A DNA stretch of 64,000 nucleotides from Phycisphaerales bacterium (GTDB lineage: Bacteria > Planctomycetota > Phycisphaerae > Phycisphaerales > UBA1924), in assembly GCA_020847535.1 (NCBI GenBank), contig JADLBU010000083.1:62001-126000 (forward strand), given 5' to 3'. The notes beneath the pieces are model-generated. The model was not told where the DNA came from. It worked only from the letters and a program-made list of their open reading frames with translations, and made no database searches. Shown here piece by piece: positions 8,004 to 17,195 of this stretch. Position 1 is the first letter of the stretch. Every line of letters starts with the position of its first letter. A program made the position numbers and the translations under genes.

Positions 8004-9848
8004 TTGAGACGCTCGACGACGACAACCTGTGAATCGATCGCCGCGGATGCGGGCCGGGCCTGCGTGAGCGGCGGTGGTGCTCGTGGTGGGGGCGATGTCG
8101 GCCGCGCGGGGCGGGGCTTTACGCTGATGGAGGTGCTGGTCGCGGTGGGGGCGATCGCGATCCTGTCGGTGGGGATCGCGTCGATCTTCTCGGCGATCGG
8201 CAAGACGGTTTCGGGCGGCCGGCGTGTGAGCCAGTTGACAGCGCAGGCAGCGCAGATCGAGACGGCGATGCGTCAGGACTTCGCGCGGATGACGCGTGAT
8301 GGATTCCTGATGGTTCGTCAGCAGTTGACCAACACGGGCGGTCCGCGCGGCGGTTCGCTGCGTCCGGTTCCGCTGAGCCCGACGGACCAGAATACGCCGC
8401 GGGTGCGTCGTATCGACGAGGTGATGTTCTTCGCCAAGGGCGAGTTCAGTTCGTCGCGCGAGGCGGTGAGTTCGGCGTATGAGACGCGAGCCGATGCCGC
8501 GCGGATCTATTACGGGCACGGGACGCGGCAGGCGGATATCGGGGAGCCCCGGCCCCCGGCGCTGACCGATTACAACCACTACGGCGGGATGCTGGGTCAG
8601 CCCAATTCGCTCAATACGTACGCGAGCGACTGGACGCTGGTGCGGCACCAGTGCCTGCTGGTGGATACCCGTCAGACGCAGTACGACGTGGCCCCGGCGC
8701 TGGGCCTTGACCCGACCAACCCGGCGGATCGCAAGCTGCTCCTGGACAAGGAGGGGCAGGTCAGCCTCCAGCCGGCGGGGCTGAGCATCTTCCGTCACCT
8801 GATGCCGATCCCGCAGACGCCGCCCAATCCCGCGACGTACAACCCGCTGGCCGACAAGACGCTGATGCTGCGCACGGGTGTGCGCCGCATGGGATCGGGG
8901 CTGGTCGATGTCGCCACCGTGACGTTCCGTGAGATCCGGGATGTGGTGGTCGCCACCCGGATGATGCCCCGCCAGTTCAACCAGGGGCCCACGTGGTTCA
9001 CGACCCACGGCCCGGATCCGACGGGCAGCAGCTACATCGCGGACAACAAGTCGGGCCCGCCCTTCCCGATCGCCCAGCGCATGCAGGCCTGGATGGAGGA
9101 TGCATGGCCGACGCCGTCGGATCCGACGGTCTTTCAGTTCGAGAATATGCTGGGGGCGTACAACGGCATCCCGATGCAGGTGCCCACGGGCGGCCGCATC
9201 CGCGTCGAGCCGCGTCCGGCACACCTGCTGGAGGCGCTGCGCGGGGAAGGCAAGTTCAATTCCCCCAACGACCGGATCGCCGCCGATTATCGCGTCGATC
9301 AGCTCCAGCTCGCCGCCAACGGCTTCCTCCGCGGGTGCAGCGAGTTCATCGTGGACTGGTCCTTCGGGGAGCCCGACCCGATGACCGGGGAGCTGGTGTG
9401 GTATGGCCTTTCGCGGTTCGCCGACCTGGATGGCAGCGGCGCCAAAAACGCCAACGAGCCGATGCTGACGCGGCCGTTCCCGTTCCGGGCGTTCGACGAC
9501 ACGATGATGGATCCGTTCACGTTCCCATACTACACGACGTCGGGCGAGTACATCGACGGCACGCAGTCGTCCTGGGCCTCCAGCGGCGGGGCGGGCATGA
9601 CGGTCACGGATCATGTGTACCCGGCGCTGATCCACGGGCTGACGGCCCCGGCGACCGCGGCAGCGCCGATGACGGTTCTGAATTCCTACTTCGGGTACGA
9701 CGATCCGACGGGTGCGCAGGGCCGTCCCTGGGCCTGGCCGGAGTTCATCCGCGTGACGGTGAAACTGGTCGATCCGCAGGATGTCAACACCGAGCAGACG
9801 TTTCAGTACGTGTTCAAGACTCCGGGCAACGGAGTGTCCCGGAGCTGA
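8004..9848 (+). CDS. prepilin-like protein, PulJ/GspJ-like, long form
   Basis: Fourth pseudopilin, 614 aa with the chosen start. The leader ends in GRG|FTLMEVLVAVGAIAILSVGIASIFSAI and is followed by a hydrophobic helix and the pattern RRVSQLTAQAAQIETAMRQDFARM. That long alpha segment with an acidic-basic surface is typical of GspJ. The remaining ~500 residues are unassigned and far exceed a normal GspJ (about 200 aa). The ORF-track start TTG 7989 has no ribosome binding site, whereas TTG 8004 is preceded by GAGGAG (7991-7996) at good spacing; TTG starts are rare, so the exact start is tentative. It lies 75 bp after the preceding pseudopilin. Confidence 0.75.
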   Translation: MRRSTTTTCESIAADAGRACVSGGGARGGGDVGRAGRGFTLMEVLVAVGAIAILSVGIASIFSAIGKTVSGGRRVSQLTAQAAQIETAMRQDFARMTRDGFLMVRQQLTNTGGPRGGSLRPVPLSPTDQNTPRVRRIDEVMFFAKGEFSSSREAVSSAYETRADAARIYYGHGTRQADIGEPRPPALTDYNHYGGMLGQPNSLNTYASDWTLVRHQCLLVDTRQTQYDVAPALGLDPTNPADRKLLLDKEGQVSLQPAGLSIFRHLMPIPQTPPNPATYNPLADKTLMLRTGVRRMGSGLVDVATVTFREIRDVVVATRMMPRQFNQGPTWFTTHGPDPTGSSYIADNKSGPPFPIAQRMQAWMEDAWPTPSDPTVFQFENMLGAYNGIPMQVPTGGRIRVEPRPAHLLEALRGEGKFNSPNDRIAADYRVDQLQLAANGFLRGCSEFIVDWSFGEPDPMTGELVWYGLSRFADLDGSGAKNANEPMLTRPFPFRAFDDTMMDPFTFPYYTTSGEYIDGTQSSWASSGGAGMTVTDHVYPALIHGLTAPATAAAPMTVLNSYFGYDDPTGAQGRPWAWPEFIRVTVKLVDPQDVNTEQTFQYVFKTPGNGVSRS

Positions 9849-9993
9849 GAAGCTCGCGGAGCGGGGTCGTTGGGGTCGGGTGAGGGCGGATGGGGGGCGG
9901 ATGGCGGCTGGCTGTCCGTGTGAGAAGGCTGGATTTGTTTGCGTGAAGGCCGGCGCTGGAAATGGATGCAGCGCAGATTGATTGGAGCACGCC

Positions 9994-12900
9994 ATGACAC
10001 TTGACCACAACGCCTCCCAGAACACCGCGCCCCAGGCCGGATCGCCCGCGGATTGCGGTGTTCGCCTTGACGGTTCAGCGAGCGGCGCGGCCGTGCTGCG
10101 CCGCGTCTGCGGCGCTCCCGCTGCGTATCGCCGCTCGCGCCGTGGATCGTTCCTGGTGCTGGTGATCGGCGTACTGGCCCTGATCTCGGCCTTCATGGTG
10201 ATCTACGTCGCGGTCGGCCGTTCCGATCAGCAGCTCAGCAGCTCGGTGAAGCGGGCCGCGATCGGCTTGTCCGATGCGCCCGATGGGCGCGCCGGGGAGT
10301 CGTACCGGGATGCGGTCGCCGAGAAGTTCGCCAAGTATGCCGCGGAAGTGATCGGCAACGACAGCGTGGCGACCTTCTACACGGACTCGGGCCAGCGTGC
10401 GATCGCCCCCGATGGGCAGCCGGTGAACGGCAACCCGATCCGGCTCAGCCGCGAGGCGAGCGATTACCCGTACACGGACTGGAACAAGGATTCGACCGCG
10501 CTGATCACCGATCCCGCCAAGTACTTCGACGCGGTGGGAACCTACCGGCCGGAGATGGGGGACACGGGTGTGCCCCAGGTGTGGAAGCCCTCGGACCCGT
10601 GGCTGGCATCGTCGGAGCCGGTGTGGCTCAATTACGATGCGGTGGATGACCCTTCGAGCGCTGCCAACGAGTACCTCCTTCAGCGCGACTGGGCGCAGAT
10701 CACCAACATCGCCCCCGATGGGCAGTTCGTGAACCTGTACTACCTGCGCGGCTCGGCGGCCAACTACCTGGGCAACTTCGGCGCCACCCACGAGGAGATG
10801 CGTCAGAAGCTCTTCCTGTTCGATGCGAGCAACTCGACGACGACCACGACCGACTTCGGCGTCAACGCCGCGAGCCGGACGGCTCAGCCCGCGTACTGGA
10901 CGATGCGCCAGCGCGGGGCGGCGATGCCCGTGGGGAGCCAGTTCGACGGCGCTCCGGGCGGGACGATCTATCGCCCCTACTCATGGGCGGATGCAGATGG
11001 CAACGGGATCTACGACTCGCGCTGGTTTGAGATGCGCGATGCGCGTCTGAGCACGGGATACGACCCGGGGAACACGATCGATGTGCTGGGGATCGACGAT
11101 GGCAAGTACCGCTACTTCTTCGCGGCCCGGATCGTGGACCTCTCGGGTCGCGTGAACGTGACCACGGCCGGGGATTTCACGGCCCCGCCGGACACGGGCA
11201 CCGGCGGTGTGTACGCGGCGGGCTCGAGCCCGGCGGACATCGATTTGCGGCGGCTCCTGGGCATGGGTGATTCGTGGTTCAACATCCCGCAGCTCTCGTA
11301 CAGCCAGCTCGCGCAGAACTCATCGAACGCCAACGACCCCGCATCGCAGAACTACCTGGGGTACTGGAACGGCTCGACGCCCGACCTGACATCGATCATC
11401 GGCAACCGCTCGTACCTGGCGATGGGCTTCACGCTGAATCGCGGGACGCCGGCAGCGCTGAATGATGTGAACCTGCCCAACCTGACCCGGTTCGGCAACA
11501 ACACCGACAGCGCAGGCGCTGAGAAGCGCTGGGAGCACTACAAGCTGGTCGGATCGAGCACCGATGGCATCTTCGAGAACACGACCGGCAACAACACGTA
11601 CGACAAGACGGTCATCAAGAACCCCTACGGCGTCTCGGACCTGATCGAGCTTCTCACCTACGACGGTGTCAACGACCCGAGCTACACGTCGCAGCTCGAG
11701 GGCGCCGGCGGCAAGTACGAGGGCACCAACGCCAGCACGCCCGACCCGTTGTTCATGCGTTACAGCCCGTTCCGGGACAACAGGCCGCTGTCTGTCGAGA
11801 AGATGAACGTGCCCGATGGCAACATGACCACCGCGCGGGAGCGCGAGATCTTCGCCCAGCAGGCGGTCGATGTGCGGCACCGGCTCTCGACGATCACCGG
11901 CGCCCGGCCGATCAAGACCGGGCCGGTGCCGGTGGTGATGGATCCGGACACCAACCAGTGGGAGATCTCGGCCGATGAGCTCCAGAGCACGGAGCTCAAG
12001 GCGCCGTCGGGCTCGGTGACAGCCGCCAACGCGTTCAAGCTGTACGCCGACGGCCTGGTGCCGTACACGGCGGACATCCGGACCTGGCCGGCGAACACCG
12101 ATTTCGCCAAGTACCGCTTCCTCAACTACGGCTACCGGTCCCCGGAGGTCGGGATCCGCATGGCCGCGCAGATGGCGGTGAACCTGGCGGGGATGCGCAC
12201 CAACAACGTCGCCGGCGCGCCCGAGATGCTGACGGTGCCGCTGTGGGACGACATGGCCGACGATTCGCACCTGGGCGCCGACAGCAACAACAACAACGAG
12301 CCGATCGCGTGGAAGAACCGCCAGTTCAAGTGGTCGGGGTGGCCCTACACCAGCAATCGCGGGCGGCTGGATGGCACGCGTCTGAGCGGCGCGGCGGCGG
12401 ACAACGCGGGCGACAAGCTGACCGCCGATGCGGTCAATGTCTACGGCGTGACCGCGCACCCGATCATCACGCAGGCGGCGTGCTTTGCGATCTTCGTGGA
12501 TGCCGAGGGCACCAAGGATCCGGCCGACAGCGATGTGTACAAGATCACCTACCCCGCCGGCGCCCCCGAGGTTGAGATTACCGGCGCGCGCACCAAGGCC
12601 AACTCCGACTTCATCGGAGAGGTCTTCGCGGTGCATCTGACCAACCCGTTCCCCGTGACCATCACCCTGGGCACCGACATCCTCGGTAGCCCGACGCACA
12701 TCGATCCCAACCAGGTCGAGATCTGGCGCAGGACCAACCACCGCTACGACTACTACATCGAGTACGCCGGCCGTTACTACCGGCTCGCGGACTGGTACGA
12801 CAACGGCACGCCCGACGACTTTACCGACGATGAGCCCATGCAGTCCACGCTGGCGCCGGGGCAGTCGCGCGTCTTCTACTTCAGCAGCTTCCCGCTGGAG

Positions 12901-15207
12901 ACCATGGAAGATCGCCTGCGCTCAGCGGTCGATACCGCCGAGGAGGGCCTGTTCCCCGCGCAGACTTCCTCGAACAAGCACATCCTCATGGATCGGTGGA
13001 TCTCGACGCAGCTCGATGTGACGGGCTCTGGCAAGCCCGTCCGCATGGAGCAGTTCAAGCCCCTGGATGGCGAGCCGCAGTTCTCGCGCACCACCGCGGC
13101 GTCGAACATCCCGATGGTGGACATCACCAGCCCGGCCCAGCCGATGGACCCCACCAAGCTGGTGCGGCTGTGGCGGGCGATCCGGGATGACTACAGCGAC
13201 AACCTCGGAAACGCCAACGAGCTGTGGGATGTCAACAGCCAGGATCCCAACGATCCCAGCACCTACGCCGAGCTCCCCGACCAGAACCTGCTGAACGACC
13301 TGTTGGTGGATCGCCTGCGCGATCCGGAGGGCGGGAAGACCTGGCGGGCACCGGTGAAGGCCGGCGCCAACAAGGTTGTCGGCTCCCACGGGTGGGACTG
13401 GGATTCGGACCCGGATGAACTGGATAACGACGAGAACGACAACCGGCCCTCGGCGATGGCGTTCACGCTGGGCGGGCTTGTGAGCCGCCGGTCGGACGAC
13501 AAGGACAAGAACATCGACAAGACGGGGATGCTTCCGGCGTACATGCTGGAGAGCGCCTTCGGGAGCACGAACCTCACCAACACATCGACCCGGACCTACG
13601 ACCCCGCGAACCCGTTCTCGCTCTCAGGGACGCAATTGGACCAGCGTCAGGGCGGGGCGCGATTCCTGTACAAGGAAGATGGGGATACGCCCTATAACAA
13701 CGGCCGCGAGTCGTGGCTGGGGACGCAGGCGTACTCGGTGGATGGCTCGATCCAGCTTCCGATCTACAACCCGCTGGTGAACTCGCCCAAGGACTGGATG
13801 GTGCAGAGCGAGACCGCCACCGGGCAGCAGTTGGCCGACGGCCCGGCGGCGATCCCGTCGATACCTCGGGCCTCCCCGGTCTCGTTCGATTCGGTTCGTC
13901 CGATGATGTGGGGGAGAATGGCCTCTGCGAAGATGCGTTCGCTGGATGTCCTGTTGCCGCTGGCGATCGGGGCGCAGGTTGCGTACAAGGTCAATGCCGC
14001 ATCCCCGACGCCGGGCGAGATCGATCAGCACTGGCTGACGCTGGGAGAGTCGTGGGCGCTGGCGCTCAACTACGAGTTCGGCAACACCAACCTCGCGAAC
14101 GACAAGCTGTGGAAGGTGTACAAGGACTTCGGCGAGGTCACCCCCACGACCCCGGTGTATCCCGTGACCGACGGGGGCCGGGTCGTGATCGGGACTTCGT
14201 ACACCAACACGACCATCCCCGCGCCCGGCGAGGAGACGCTGACCGCGTTCGTGCCCTTCGTGGACAGCGATGGCAACGGCTTCTTTGATCGCGATGCCAC
14301 CGAACCCAACCGCGAGGATCTGTCGCTGGGCCTGTCGCCGGCGATGGCGATCGTGGAGCAGTTCACGGCCCTGACAGCCGGCGGATCCCCGAGCCTGCGT
14401 AAGGCACAGTATGGCCTGGTCAACCTGAACACCGCGCCGATTGCGGTGAAGCGCGTGCTGCCGATGCTCAGCCCTACGCTGGAGACCCTCCCGGGGTACC
14501 AGTGGTGGTGGACGGGCCAGACGGGCAACAGCGAGCTGGATGGCGATGTCGACCTGGCGGCGACGTTGATCGCCTACCGGGACAAGGTGATGCAGCGGCG
14601 CCGGCCCGACCCGGCCAACGCATCGACACCCGGTCCTACGGTGAGCTTCGATGACCGTGACAATGCCGGCAATCCCGGCGCCGATATCACGCAGGACGAT
14701 CAGCTCAACGGCCGCAGCGGGCGATCGGACTTCAACGCGATCCGTGAGCAGCCGGGCCTGCTCGCGGCGAGCGAGATCATGGGTGCGACCCGGCGTTACC
14801 AGGCTCCCAACGTCGCGACGGCGATGCCGGCACGGGACAACGCCAACATCGACCTGCTGGGCTGGGATGAGAACGCCAGCGGCAAGGCCAAGCTCAACGC
14901 GGACCGCAAGGGCGTGGGCTCACTGGACTACACGGATGCCGATGCGGTCAAGAACGACTACGAGTTCTACGAGGACAAGCTGCTGGTCACCAACGGTGTG
15001 CTGAACACCGTCTCGACACGCAGCGACTACTTCGCGGTCTGGTTCGTGGTCGCCGGGTTCAAGGCCTCGGATGTGCGGGGTCTGAGCATGTCGACGCCGA
15101 TGGTGCCCTCGATCCAGCGGCGATACGTGATGGTGGTGGACCGCTCGAACGTGGTGAAGAAGGGCGACAAGGCGCGGATCGTGTTCTTCCGCGAGGTGCC
15201 GATGTAG
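9994..15207 (+). CDS. giant GspK-like pseudopilin (1737 aa)
   Basis: Largest gene in the window. A basic region (YRRSRRG) precedes a single hydrophobic helix (SFLVLVIGVLALISAFMVI, about residues 52-73) with no glutamate at position 5, as in GspK/PilX. Near residue 1475 is GLVNLNTAPIAVKRVLPML, matching the GspK signature in which an NxNTAP segment precedes a helix-hairpin-helix-like region, followed by LAATLIAYRDK. Between them lie roughly 1400 residues rich in Asp, Asn, Thr and Gly that I cannot assign; classical GspK has about 330 aa. ATG 9994 is chosen because GGAG sits 6 nt upstream; the listed TTG 9982 has none. A terminator follows at 15364. It probably caps or regulates the pseudopilus tip. 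Confidence 0.75.
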   Translation: MTLDHNASQNTAPQAGSPADCGVRLDGSASGAAVLRRVCGAPAAYRRSRRGSFLVLVIGVLALISAFMVIYVAVGRSDQQLSSSVKRAAIGLSDAPDGRAGESYRDAVAEKFAKYAAEVIGNDSVATFYTDSGQRAIAPDGQPVNGNPIRLSREASDYPYTDWNKDSTALITDPAKYFDAVGTYRPEMGDTGVPQVWKPSDPWLASSEPVWLNYDAVDDPSSAANEYLLQRDWAQITNIAPDGQFVNLYYLRGSAANYLGNFGATHEEMRQKLFLFDASNSTTTTTDFGVNAASRTAQPAYWTMRQRGAAMPVGSQFDGAPGGTIYRPYSWADADGNGIYDSRWFEMRDARLSTGYDPGNTIDVLGIDDGKYRYFFAARIVDLSGRVNVTTAGDFTAPPDTGTGGVYAAGSSPADIDLRRLLGMGDSWFNIPQLSYSQLAQNSSNANDPASQNYLGYWNGSTPDLTSIIGNRSYLAMGFTLNRGTPAALNDVNLPNLTRFGNNTDSAGAEKRWEHYKLVGSSTDGIFENTTGNNTYDKTVIKNPYGVSDLIELLTYDGVNDPSYTSQLEGAGGKYEGTNASTPDPLFMRYSPFRDNRPLSVEKMNVPDGNMTTAREREIFAQQAVDVRHRLSTITGARPIKTGPVPVVMDPDTNQWEISADELQSTELKAPSGSVTAANAFKLYADGLVPYTADIRTWPANTDFAKYRFLNYGYRSPEVGIRMAAQMAVNLAGMRTNNVAGAPEMLTVPLWDDMADDSHLGADSNNNNEPIAWKNRQFKWSGWPYTSNRGRLDGTRLSGAAADNAGDKLTADAVNVYGVTAHPIITQAACFAIFVDAEGTKDPADSDVYKITYPAGAPEVEITGARTKANSDFIGEVFAVHLTNPFPVTITLGTDILGSPTHIDPNQVEIWRRTNHRYDYYIEYAGRYYRLADWYDNGTPDDFTDDEPMQSTLAPGQSRVFYFSSFPLETMEDRLRSAVDTAEEGLFPAQTSSNKHILMDRWISTQLDVTGSGKPVRMEQFKPLDGEPQFSRTTAASNIPMVDITSPAQPMDPTKLVRLWRAIRDDYSDNLGNANELWDVNSQDPNDPSTYAELPDQNLLNDLLVDRLRDPEGGKTWRAPVKAGANKVVGSHGWDWDSDPDELDNDENDNRPSAMAFTLGGLVSRRSDDKDKNIDKTGMLPAYMLESAFGSTNLTNTSTRTYDPANPFSLSGTQLDQRQGGARFLYKEDGDTPYNNGRESWLGTQAYSVDGSIQLPIYNPLVNSPKDWMVQSETATGQQLADGPAAIPSIPRASPVSFDSVRPMMWGRMASAKMRSLDVLLPLAIGAQVAYKVNAASPTPGEIDQHWLTLGESWALALNYEFGNTNLANDKLWKVYKDFGEVTPTTPVYPVTDGGRVVIGTSYTNTTIPAPGEETLTAFVPFVDSDGNGFFDRDATEPNREDLSLGLSPAMAIVEQFTALTAGGSPSLRKAQYGLVNLNTAPIAVKRVLPMLSPTLETLPGYQWWWTGQTGNSELDGDVDLAATLIAYRDKVMQRRRPDPANASTPGPTVSFDDRDNAGNPGADITQDDQLNGRSGRSDFNAIREQPGLLAASEIMGATRRYQAPNVATAMPARDNANIDLLGWDENASGKAKLNADRKGVGSLDYTDADAVKNDYEFYEDKLLVTNGVLNTVSTRSDYFAVWFVVAGFKASDVRGLSMSTPMVPSIQRRYVMVVDRSNVVKKGDKARIVFFREVPM

Positions 15208-15528
15208 CAGCGACCAGACGCGGGCGAGGGATGGCCCCGGCCCGTGATCGACAGGCCCACATCCGTGGGTGCATCTTGCGGGACCTGGCATTCCGCCCCG
15301 GCTTTCACGCAACCGGTGTGGAGGGACAGGAACCGGCCAGCCGAGATCGCACCCCCGTGCCGCCCGACCCGCCGGACTCTCCTGTTGGCGGGTCGGCGGT
15401 TTTTTGGGAGGGGAGTGGGGAAGGAGGGGTGAGAGAATCCCTTCCCGTCGGGCGTCTGGCCTTTCCTGATGCCTGCTGCCCAGTGCCTGATGCCTCTACC
15501 CAACTCCCTCTCTATTATGCCTTCCGTC
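15208..15528 (+). other. intergenic stretch between pseudopilin operon and tRNA
   Basis: Apart from the terminator at 15364-15405 and a -10-like TATTAT at 15513-15518 placed 11 nt before the tRNA, I find nothing here. The ORF at 15231..15551 has no ribosome binding site and runs into the tRNA. Confidence 0.5.
15364..15405 (+). terminator. rho-independent terminator after the pseudopilin operon
   Basis: Perfect 10-bp stem CCGACCCGCC (15364-15373) / GGCGGGTCGG (15387-15396) with a 13-nt loop, followed by CGG and six T residues. Placed to end transcription of the giant pseudopilin gene before the tRNA. Confidence 0.9.
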
Positions 15529-15602
15529 CAGGGTGTAGCTCAGCTTGGTAGAGCGTGTGGTTTGGGTCCACAAGGCCGCAGGTTCGAATCCTGTCACCCT
15601 GA
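15529..15602 (+). tRNA. tRNA-Pro (anticodon UGG)
   Basis: Full cloverleaf. Acceptor stem CAGGGTG/CACCCTG (7 bp); D arm GCTC-AGCTTGGTA-GAGC; anticodon stem TGTGG/CCACA with loop TTTGGGT, giving anticodon TGG; variable loop AGGCC; T arm GCAGG-TTCGAAT-CCTGT with one G-U pair; discriminator A. CCA is not encoded. TATTAT 11 nt upstream may be its -10 box. Confidence 0.95.
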
Positions 15603-15801
15603 TTCTGTGTGAGTGCAAGCGACCCCCGGTCTGGTCGGGGCGTGGGGGGGTGGGCACGCCAACGGGCCCGTGGAACAGACGCCGTTCGTTCCGGGCCGCA
15701 TTCGATTATCATCCGCACTCGAATACACAAGACCGTCGGTGGATATCGTCGCCGACGGTGACCGGTTGTTGTCCATTGGTCTGGCGGATTTCGGAGCCAT
15801 C

Positions 15802-16242
15802 ATGGGTGTTTCTCGCTTCGTTCTGTGCGTTCTGTCCATGCTTGCCGCCGTGCAGACGGCCGGTGCGGATGACAAGATGGGCCATTCCCGGCACGGCAGC
15901 GCGTTCGATACGGGCCTGCGGCAGAAGCCTTGGCGCATGGAGGGGATCGGCAAGGCGCACTTCCCGATCTCCACCAAGGTCCCCGAGGTGCAGGAGTGGT
16001 TTGATCAGGGCAACGCGCTCCTGCAATCGTTCTGGTACGAGGAGGCCGAGCGGTCCATTCCCGGGCCGAAGGTACACACCACTTGTCCTCCCTGGCGCTC
16101 CTCGCTGCGCGTGGGAACGAACCACGAGGTGATGCCCGGTCCGCTGGCGATCGCTCGCCAGACTTCCTCGGGCGTCCCGGGGACTTCGATCTCGACCTGC
16201 ACCGATCGGCGTCCGGATGGTTCCTTCTTCACGCTCATGTGA
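15802..16242 (+). pseudogene. truncated TPR-protein gene fused to reverse-strand debris
   Basis: The first ~85 codons read like the N-terminus of a large exported tetratricopeptide protein. There is a signal peptide (MGVSRFVLCVLSMLAAVQTAGA), then KMGHSRHGSAFDTG, HFPISTK and EWFDQGNALLQSFWYEEAERS, the start of a TPR-like helix pair. Near base 16052-16057 the homology stops. The remaining in-frame codons (IPGPKVHTTCPPW to the stop) are simply the opposite strand of an SRPBCC gene fragment. The family protein is several hundred residues long, so this 146-codon ORF is a chimera, not a functional copy. The junction is inferred from where the two recognisable sequences meet, with a short shared TCCA. 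Confidence 0.75.
16056..16238 (-). pseudogene. remnant of SRPBCC-domain gene (5' part only)
   Basis: Read on the minus strand from 16238 it gives MSVKKEPSGRRSVQVEIEVPGTPEEVW, then RAIASGPGITSWFVPT and FGPGM. This is nearly the same as the start of the intact gene at 17195 (MSVKKEPSGRRSIQLEVEVPGTPEEVW), including the same ATGA overlap with an upstream ArsR reading frame. About 60 codons remain before the sequence changes to the truncated TPR gene. It is therefore a decayed paralogous copy cut by a deletion or inversion. Confidence 0.8.
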
Positions 16243-16330
16243 TTCCCTTTGCCTTGGTTTTCTGCGGTTGGTGGAGTGGGGACTGACCGATCATCCGGCG
16301 ATGTCGGGGTCCGCCGATCGCGATGTCTGT
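16235..16330 (-). pseudogene. remnant of ArsR-family regulator (3' end only)
   Basis: The last ~26 codons on the minus strand, ending GGPRHRRMIG...PQKTKAKGIT, match the C-terminus of the intact ArsR-type gene (GGRCHRLMIG...PEEPKAKETT). They share the same stop-start overlap with the SRPBCC remnant. The similarity fades near 16330, beyond which 16331-16364 holds nothing recognisable. Together with the SRPBCC remnant it shows that a second copy of the two-gene operon once existed here. Confidence 0.65.
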
Positions 16331-16364
16331 TCTGAGGAAGCGGGTCGCAGATCGAAAAGCGTGC

Positions 16365-17195
16365 TCAATGAGTGTTGCTCGATTCCGGCGCTGTCGGCAT
16401 CGGGAAGCGCCTTTGAAACCACGCTTCCCAGAGCGGTGTCTCATGGGCGACGGTTCCGGCCGCCTGATCTCCATAAAGGTAGAAGCCAAATGCAATCATG
16501 GTCTGGCCGCCGCAGTTGAAGGCGCCAAGGGCGGCGATCCCCGGACCGGGATTGTCGAGCCGCAGCAGGGCATCGTACGGATTCCTGGTGAGGTGCTCCG
16601 CCACGCCGCTGAACGCCGGGACGCCCGCGGGTGCTGCCCAACGCTGCCCGACGTTCAGTCCTGTCAGGCCCAGAGCCGCGGTCACCGCTTCCCAAGCTTC
16701 CGCCTCCGTGCCCGCGACAGGGACCATCCACTTCATGGTCGTCGAGCGTTGGCCACGGAAGTGCGTGAGGTAGATCCGCAGGGCGCGCAAGAACCCGGGC
16801 CATCCGTATTCAGCGCCTTCGAGCTGGTTGTCCCAATCGTCCGTGCTGGCGAACAGGCTCTGCACAATGCGGACGATGCACTTGCCCCCGCCGCAGGCTT
16901 GAACACTCCACTCGTTGGCGATGGGCGGAGAGCCGGGAACCCAGCCATCGGTCTGGGCGGCCCATCGTTGCAGCGGCTCCCAGTCCGTCACGGCCGAAGT
17001 GGACTCCATGCCCGGACCGAAGTCCAGCTTCACCGACACAGGCTTCCCATCGCGGATCTCGAATTCAGCCGGCACGAACCAGGATGAGAGACCCGGTCCG
17101 GTGGCGATCGCCTGCCAGACTTCCTCCGGCGTGCCGGGGACCTCGACTTCGAGCTGGATTGAACGGCGTCCCGAGGGTTCTTTCTTCACGCTCAT
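16365..17195 (-). CDS. SRPBCC (AHSA1/START-like) protein, two tandem domains
   Basis: 276 aa with two SRPBCC-type folds. The first (about 10-150) begins IQLEVEVPGTPEEVWQAIATGPGLSSWFVPAE, the classic opening of the activator-of-Hsp90/START-like family. The second starts around residue 155 (KWMVPVAGTEAEAWEAVTAALG). These folds bind hydrophobic ligands; the ligand here is unknown. ATG 17195 is used rather than the ORF-track start 17258, because it forms an ATGA overlap with the ArsR-type gene upstream and because the same Met-Ser-Val-Lys-Lys start is kept in the degraded paralogue at 16238. Operons of an ArsR regulator and an SRPBCC protein are common, and the pair is presumably co-regulated. 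Confidence 0.85.
   Translation of the reverse strand: MSVKKEPSGRRSIQLEVEVPGTPEEVWQAIATGPGLSSWFVPAEFEIRDGKPVSVKLDFGPGMESTSAVTDWEPLQRWAAQTDGWVPGSPPIANEWSVQACGGGKCIVRIVQSLFASTDDWDNQLEGAEYGWPGFLRALRIYLTHFRGQRSTTMKWMVPVAGTEAEAWEAVTAALGLTGLNVGQRWAAPAGVPAFSGVAEHLTRNPYDALLRLDNPGPGIAALGAFNCGGQTMIAFGFYLYGDQAAGTVAHETPLWEAWFQRRFPMPTAPESSNTH

Noticed and set aside
6714-10196. 1160-aa ORF on the minus strand
   Set aside because: Antisense shadow of three pseudopilin genes; composition rich in Arg, His and Pro, no domain, and the opposite strand has clear motifs.
1-15207. Classical Gsp type II secretion operon
   Set aside because: No secretin, GspC, GspL or GspM is visible, and the first ATPase is PilT-like; T4P-like with pseudopilins is the safer description.
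16323-17087. 254-aa plus-strand ORF near the SRPBCC gene
   Set aside because: Shadow of the minus-strand SRPBCC gene, whose N-terminal family motif is clear.
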